Assembly (NCBI RefSeq): GCF_024703995.1
Contig: NZ_JAMXQV010000035.1
Location: 46,870 to 110,869, forward strand
Direction: 5' to 3'
DNA length: 64,000 nucleotides
Source of the DNA: Amycolatopsis iheyensis
GTDB lineage: Bacteria; Actinomycetota; Actinomycetes; Mycobacteriales; Pseudonocardiaceae
This document shows positions 59,791 through 64,000 of this stretch, in pieces (positions within the stretch are counted from its first letter, which is position 1; each line of letters starts with the position of its first letter). The position numbers and the translations under genes are program-made. The notes under the pieces are model-generated. The model was given only the letters and a program-made list of their open reading frames with translations, was not told the DNA's origin and made no database searches.

Positions 59791-60999
59791 ATGCACCTGA
59801 GCAGCATCCGGCTCGACTCGCCGGTCAACATGATCGTGGTGGTCGTGCTGACGCTGCTCGCGGTCGTCGCCGTCCCGTGGTTCTGGGACCGCTGGAAGCG
59901 CAAGCGGTTGTGGCGCAGCGCCACGATCCTGCTCGCGGTCGTGCTCGTGGTCGTCTCCACGGCCATGGGCGGCAACATGATCGGCGGCTTCTTCCCGACG
60001 GTCGGCTCGCTGCTGGGAACGGGCGCCTACGCCGGCCAGGGCACCGACGCCGAGGCGTCGCAGAACGGCGAAGACCTCGAGAAGCTGCGCGACACAGGGG
60101 TGGCGCACGCGCGCGAGGGCAAGGGCACCGTCGTCCACATGAAGGTGACGGGCCGGCGCACGAAGCTCACCCGCGACGTCACGGTGTACCTGCCGCCGCA
60201 GTACTTCGACGCGGCGTTCAAGGAGCTGAAGTTCCCGGCGATCGAGTGGATCCCGAACTACCCGTCGGGCCCCGAGGTCTTCACGAGCGGCTACCACATG
60301 CCGGAGCAGCTGGACGCGGCGATCGCCCGCCGCGCGCTCCCGCCGTCGGTGGTGATCGTCCCGGACCCGACGGGCGTCCCGAAGGTCGGCCACGACACGG
60401 AATGCGTCGACGAGGTCAACGGAACGGCGAACGACACCTACCTGACGGCGGACCTGCGCGACTGGGCGCTGCAGAAGCTGGGCGTGACCCCGAGCCGGCG
60501 CGGCTGGACGATCGCGGGCTGGTCCTCGGGCGGGTTCTGCGCGATGAACCTGGTGACGCGCCACCCGCAGTGGTACGGCCAGGCGGTCAGCGTCAGCGGC
60601 TACGACAAGGCCCAGATCGACGCGGAGACCGAGGACCTGTTCCACGGCCGCCAGGACATCAACGACGCCAACAACGTCCGGGTCAACGTCCGCCTCCACC
60701 CGTCCCCGGTCGACATCCTGGCGATTTCGGGGGACAAGGAAAGCTACGAGAGCTTCGCGATCGGCCAGATCCGTGCGGCCGCGCGGCCACCGCTGCAGTT
60801 TTCGTCGTGGGTGGTCAAGGACGCGGGCCACAACATGAACACCTTCAAGTCGCAGATACCGGACGTGCTGTCGTGGATCGGCGCCCACGCGACGGGCCCG
60901 TCGCCGGCCGGCCGGCCGGTCGAGACCACCGGCGGGGTGCTGCCGTGGCCGCTGCCGCGGTCGGGCGCGCACGGGGCGCTGGCCGACACGGACCAGTAG
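59791..60999 (+). CDS. Membrane-anchored esterase of the Fes/EsterD-like type
   Basis: A 402-residue protein. Two hydrophobic segments (about 13-31 and 44-58) plus a short third precede an extracytoplasmic alpha/beta hydrolase domain (about 110-365). The nucleophile elbow is AGWSSGGF (Ser245), and the catalytic His is in DAGHNMNTF. The layout (several N-terminal TM helices then an esterase-D/mycolyltransferase-like domain) is common in Pseudonocardiaceae and mycobacteria. Possible substrates are cell-envelope esters. Start ATG 59791. Confidence 0.85.
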   Translation: MHLSSIRLDSPVNMIVVVVLTLLAVVAVPWFWDRWKRKRLWRSATILLAVVLVVVSTAMGGNMIGGFFPTVGSLLGTGAYAGQGTDAEASQNGEDLEKLRDTGVAHAREGKGTVVHMKVTGRRTKLTRDVTVYLPPQYFDAAFKELKFPAIEWIPNYPSGPEVFTSGYHMPEQLDAAIARRALPPSVVIVPDPTGVPKVGHDTECVDEVNGTANDTYLTADLRDWALQKLGVTPSRRGWTIAGWSSGGFCAMNLVTRHPQWYGQAVSVSGYDKAQIDAETEDLFHGRQDINDANNVRVNVRLHPSPVDILAISGDKESYESFAIGQIRAAARPPLQFSSWVVKDAGHNMNTFKSQIPDVLSWIGAHATGPSPAGRPVETTGGVLPWPLPRSGAHGALADTDQ

Positions 61000-61003
61000 C
61001 GCC

Positions 61004-61885
61004 TCAGCCGAGCATGGCCTGGACCACTGCCGTCACCCGCTTCGAGCCGGTCGCGTAGTCCACCGACTGCGGGTCCTCGGTCAGCACCACCACGATGTAG
61101 CGGCCGTCCTCGCCGACCACGCCGGAGGTGTGCAGCATCCGCGTCGGCCGGCAGCACGACCAGCCCTGCTTGACCGCCCACGGCCGCCCGCCCGCGGCGT
61201 CCGGGATGCCGAAGTACTGCCGGAACCCGTCGGAGCCCCGTTCGGTCGCGGCGCGCAGCGCGCTGAGGATCGCGCCCGGCGCGTGGGCGAGCACGTACTG
61301 GTAGATCCGCACGACGTCCGCCGCCGTGATCCGCGTGTCGCCCCACCGGCCCGGGTCCGCGGGCGGGCGCGTCCCGGTGAGGCCGATCTTCGCGGCCCAG
61401 CGCGTGACGATCGACGGCCCGCCGTACGCCGTCCAGAACCGGCTCGCGAGGTCGTCGTCGCTGCGCGAAAGCATCCGCTGCACCTCCGGCGCGGGCCCGC
61501 CGCCGTCGAGCACGGCGAGCGCGATGAGCAGCTTCACCAGCGACGCCGACGTGTACCCGCGCTCCGCCCGCACCGAGACGGTCGCCGCGCCGCGCTGCCG
61601 GTCGAACAGCACGGCGCTGACGGTGCCGCCGGGCACCAGCCGGTCCAGCGCGGCAGCGTCCACTTTGGCCGGCTGCTTCGGCGTGGTGCCGGGACTCAGA
61701 CTGGGGCTCGGCTTCGGCGCCGGGCTCGAACTGGGGGTCGCCGGCAATTCCGACATCGTTGTCACCACTTCGGAGGCCGCGACCGGCTGAGGTGTCGCGG
61801 CGGTGCTGTGACTCGCCGTGACAGCCACCGCGCCGATCGCCCCCAGACACAGCCCCACCAGGAAGATGCCGCTCAGCTTGCGCAT
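61004..61885 (-). CDS. Exported serine hydrolase, beta-lactamase/transpeptidase-like
   Basis: A 293-residue protein with an N-terminal signal or anchor (residues 5-25), a Ser/Pro/Thr linker (to about 75), and a class A beta-lactamase-fold domain. The active-site S-x-x-K is Ser115-L-V-Lys118 (in YTSASLVKLL). The KTG-equivalent region reads WAVKQGWSC. The Glu166-type loop is not obvious, so it may be a peptidoglycan hydrolase or inactive relative, not a true beta-lactamase. Start ATG 61885; the longer frame from 61993 would hide the signal. It converges with the esterase, 4 bp apart. Confidence 0.8.
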   Translation of the reverse strand: MRKLSGIFLVGLCLGAIGAVAVTASHSTAATPQPVAASEVVTTMSELPATPSSSPAPKPSPSLSPGTTPKQPAKVDAAALDRLVPGGTVSAVLFDRQRGAATVSVRAERGYTSASLVKLLIALAVLDGGGPAPEVQRMLSRSDDDLASRFWTAYGGPSIVTRWAAKIGLTGTRPPADPGRWGDTRITAADVVRIYQYVLAHAPGAILSALRAATERGSDGFRQYFGIPDAAGGRPWAVKQGWSCCRPTRMLHTSGVVGEDGRYIVVVLTEDPQSVDYATGSKRVTAVVQAMLG

Positions 61886-62075
61886 GATCCGGATTGCCGG
61901 GACGACGGCCTGCCGTTCCCCGGATCGGGTGAGTTTGTGGGATAGCTCTCGGCCGGGCCCGGATCTCGCAACGCCGCCGGGCGCTGCGGGCAAGCGCCGT
62001 CGTTTCGCGCCCTGTGTTCGCGGGGTACCTGTGTGCGGTGACGGTCGTCACCACACGCTGGGAAGGACTGGAGTC

Positions 62076-62702
62076 ATGACTCACGCGAAAGGCGCACGCA
62101 TCCGGGTTCGCGGCCTGCAGCCGGCGCAGGTGCTGGCCGGACTGGCCGGAATCGCGTTCCTCGTCGTCGGCATCATCGGATTCACCAGGACCGGCTTCGG
62201 CGACTTCGCCGGCCACCACGAGGCCGGGTTCTGGCGGTTTTCCGCCAACCCGCTGATGAGCCTGGTCCGCGTCGTGACCGGGGTGGTCGGCTTGCTGCTG
62301 GCCTTCGGCTCCGGCCGCGCCCGCACGTTCGGCTGGCTGCTGTTCATCGGCTACGGCCTGCTGTTCGTGTGGGGCCTGATGATCGACGGCCTCATTTCGA
62401 GCAACCCGTTCGCCACCGCCGGCAACCCGATGGACCTCGGCCCGGCCGACACCTGGCTGCACCTCGGCGTCGCCGCGCTCGGTCTGCTGATCGCCGTGCT
62501 CCCGGCCCGCCGCACCATCCTCGTCCCCGAGGACGAGACGGTCGACGAGCCGACGGTCGTCGAGCGCCACACCGACCACGACGCCGACCGCGTCGTGACT
62601 TCCGACGAGCGGCCCCGCCGTCGTTCGTTCCTGCGTCGTGACCACGACGAGCGAGGCCCGGAGGTCACTCGTGAAGAGCGTCCGCCGGGCCTCGCCCACT
62701 AG
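62076..62702 (+). CDS. DUF4383 membrane protein with charged tail
   Basis: A 208-residue membrane protein. Four hydrophobic segments (about 15-35, 55-75, 82-105, 127-143) match the DUF4383 pattern: QPAQVLAGLAGIAFLVVGIIGF, and ADTWLHLGVAALGLLIAV. The C-terminal 60 residues are hydrophilic and rich in Arg/Asp/Glu, which is not part of the core family. Unknown function. Start ATG 62076 behind GGAAGGA and GGAG. Confidence 0.82.
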   Translation: MTHAKGARIRVRGLQPAQVLAGLAGIAFLVVGIIGFTRTGFGDFAGHHEAGFWRFSANPLMSLVRVVTGVVGLLLAFGSGRARTFGWLLFIGYGLLFVWGLMIDGLISSNPFATAGNPMDLGPADTWLHLGVAALGLLIAVLPARRTILVPEDETVDEPTVVERHTDHDADRVVTSDERPRRRSFLRRDHDERGPEVTREERPPGLAH

Positions 62703-62717
62703 GAAGTTCGTGGTGGC

Positions 62718-63707
62718 TCAGTAGGTGGTGCCACCGGAGCCGGAGTTGCTGCTGCTCCCAGCGCCACTGTCAGCCGGAGCCTGGTTGGCGGTGGAGCTGG
62801 GGGTGGTGCCGACCTTGCAGCCGTTGGGCTCGATGACGAACCAGGTGCCGTTGACGCCCATGCCGTTCGCGTCGCCCGGCTTCAGGTCCTTCGAGAAGGT
62901 GTAGACCGGCCAGCCGCCGATGGTGACCTGCTCGGTGCCGTCGGCGCGCTTGATGCTGCCGAGCAGCTTCGAGTCGATGCCCTGCAGCTCGACCTTGCCG
63001 TTGGAGAGCACCGGCGGCCAGGTCTTGGCGCAGTCGCCGTTGCAGGCGGACGTCTTGGCCTTCTTGGTGTCCTTCTGGAACAGGTAGAGCGTCATCCCGT
63101 TCTGGTCGACGATCGCCTCGCCGAGGCCGTCGATGTTGCTGGCGCTCAGCTTGACGACGCCGGCTTCGCTCGCGGCCTGCCCGGCCTTGCCGCCCTTGGC
63201 GTTGGCCGCGTACCAGGCCCCGCCGACGCCCTGACCGGTCGCCTCGCCGGCCTTGGTGTCCTTGGCGTAGCGGTAGAGCGCCCACCCGCCGACGGTGACC
63301 TGCTCGGTGCCGTCGGAGCGCGTCACCTTCCCGACGAGGTTCTTGTCGACGCCCTGCACCTGCACGTCCCCGGTCGCGAGCACGGGCGGCCAGGCCTTGG
63401 CGCAGTCACCGTCGCAATTGGACTTCGGCGGCTTGGCGGTGTCCTTGTCGAACCGGTAGAGCGTCATGCCGTTCTGATCGGTGATGACCTGCCCGACATT
63501 GGCCACATCGGCGACGACGAGTTTCGACTCGTTCGACGCGGGAGCGGCGTTGCCCACCTGGCCGTTGGCGAGCTGACCGCCACCGGTGCCACCGGCAGCC
63601 GCGGGGGCGATGACCGGCTGAGCAGTTTCGGCACCCGAGCAAGCGGTGAGCACTGCCAGCCCGGCTGCCGCCGCGGCGACGGAGACGGCGATGCGCGTGC
63701 GAAGCAT
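62718..63707 (-). CDS. Two-repeat secreted lipoprotein (SCO0930-like)
   Basis: A 329-residue lipoprotein (LAVLTACS, lipobox Cys24) with two copies of a repeat of about 115 residues, each with ITDQNGMTLYRFDKD or IVDQNGMTLYLFQKD, CDGDCAKAWPPVL or CNGDCAKTWPPVL, and DGTEQVTVGGWALY or DGTEQVTIGGWPVY. The repeat is the secreted-repeat (Lipoprotein_15) family, in which the paired Cys and Trp suggest metal or redox function; none is proven. A Ser/Gly-rich C-terminal tail follows. Start ATG 63707 behind AAGGAGAA. Confidence 0.88.
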   Translation of the reverse strand: MLRTRIAVSVAAAAAGLAVLTACSGAETAQPVIAPAAAGGTGGGQLANGQVGNAAPASNESKLVVADVANVGQVITDQNGMTLYRFDKDTAKPPKSNCDGDCAKAWPPVLATGDVQVQGVDKNLVGKVTRSDGTEQVTVGGWALYRYAKDTKAGEATGQGVGGAWYAANAKGGKAGQAASEAGVVKLSASNIDGLGEAIVDQNGMTLYLFQKDTKKAKTSACNGDCAKTWPPVLSNGKVELQGIDSKLLGSIKRADGTEQVTIGGWPVYTFSKDLKPGDANGMGVNGTWFVIEPNGCKVGTTPSSTANQAPADSGAGSSSNSGSGGTTY

Positions 63708-63769
63708 GGAAGTTCTCCTTGTGTCCATTGGGGTTTCCCGCCGCTCGGTGCGGCTGCCTGATACCCACT

Positions 63770-63796
63770 ACACGGACACTCGGCGGAGGCGGTTCA
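63770..63796 (-). promoter_or_regulatory. Possible ECF-type promoter for the lipoprotein
   Basis: On the - strand TGAACC (63796-63791) and CCGTGT (63775-63770) put a GAAC core 17 bp from a CGT core, as in many ECF promoters. It lies 63 bp upstream of the lipoprotein start. Confidence 0.35.
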
Positions 63797-63903
63797 AAGT
63801 ATTTTCGGCCGGGTGCGGGCCTGGTGCGGAGGGCACGGTTCAGCCGTCGGCGGCTGAGTGGGGGCGCCGGGTGCCGCGGCCGCCGCCTTCATCGCCGCGC
63901 CTA

Positions 63904-64000
63904 CAGCCGCCCGGCGCCCGCAACCGCCCGCAACCGCCCCGCGCCTGCAGCCGCCCCGCGCCTGCAGCCGCCCGGCGCCCGCAACCGCCCGCAACCGCCC
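63904..64000. repeat. GC-rich direct repeats at window edge
   Basis: A 36-bp sequence (built of CAGCCGCCCGGCGCC and CGCAACCGCC units) at 63904-63939 recurs exactly at 63965-64000, 61 bp apart, with a CTGCAGCCGCCCCGCGC unit between. The repeat runs off the window, so its extent is unknown. No coding frame is convincing; both strands are open only through GC bias. Confidence 0.8.

Overview
The window is high-GC DNA with dense genes, frequent GTG/TTG starts and many 4-bp stop/start overlaps. WhiB, a SigB/SigF-type stress sigma module, ECF sigma, a group 1h hydrogenase, DasR-like operators and family-2 carbohydrate-binding chitinases all point to a soil or mycelial actinomycete. The recurrent long perfect inverted repeats between genes make Amycolatopsis or another Pseudonocardiaceae my best guess; this is inference, because no rRNA is present. 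I see no integrase, transposase, prophage, plasmid function or CRISPR array, so this looks like ordinary chromosome.

Layout. 1-7340: GNAT (cut by the window edge), VOC protein, TSUP exporter, aromatic/histidinol-phosphate aminotransferase, dienelactone-hydrolase-like protein, acetoacetyl-CoA synthetase and a membrane DUF2156 protein. 7406-7615: tRNA-Ser(GCT) and tRNA-Arg(ACG). 8351-11552: two translationally coupled secreted GH18 chitinases behind two DasR-like sites. 11557-13863: 2,2-dialkylglycine decarboxylase and its divergent LysR regulator. 13868-27316: hydrogenase locus, with hypF on + and a 15-gene - strand run (SIS, HypC-like, SIS, small subunit, large subunit, NifU-like, DUF5947-like, DUF6084-like, a 376-aa unknown, protease, hypC, hypD, hypE, hypA, hypB), headed by a CRP-like palindrome.

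27324-34967: Sel1-repeat protein, secreted HNH nuclease, alpha/beta hydrolase, a second DasR-like operon (3D-domain protein plus a third chitinase-like protein), SUKH protein, nitroreductase, aldo/keto reductase and MarR. 34968-37666: general stress module of two HATPase anti-sigma-like proteins, a SigB/SigF-type sigma factor, WhiB (WhiD/WhiB3-like) and a STAS antagonist, with back-to-back GTTT-N16-GGGCAT promoters. 37719-47017: YdjM-like membrane protein, double NTF2 protein, TetR, MFS, small exported proteins, an ABC exporter with a divergent MarR/GbsR regulator, a TetR/NAD(P)-binding pair around an 18-bp-arm operator, and an SGNH hydrolase. 47441-52088: ECF sigma with a partner protein, lipoprotein deacetylase, SRPBCC, FUSC transporter and MT0933-type small protein. 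52089-64000: prephenate dehydrogenase, FadH-like reductase with PadR, patatin, membrane protein, DUF574 methyltransferase, OhrR-like MarR with a divergent esterase, a membrane esterase, a serine hydrolase, a DUF4383 protein, a two-repeat lipoprotein and a GC-rich repeat at the window edge.

How the parts work together. Two separate chitin loci share an operator and promoter layout and so look like one GlcNAc-controlled regulon. The hydrogenase run supplies structural and most maturation proteins for scavenging trace H2 and would suit carbon-starved cells; the CRP-like site fits that. The sigma module probably controls itself and the adjacent whiB. The most interesting uncharacterised material is the SIS/HypC-like/SIS head of the hydrogenase operon and the four accessory genes after the large subunit.
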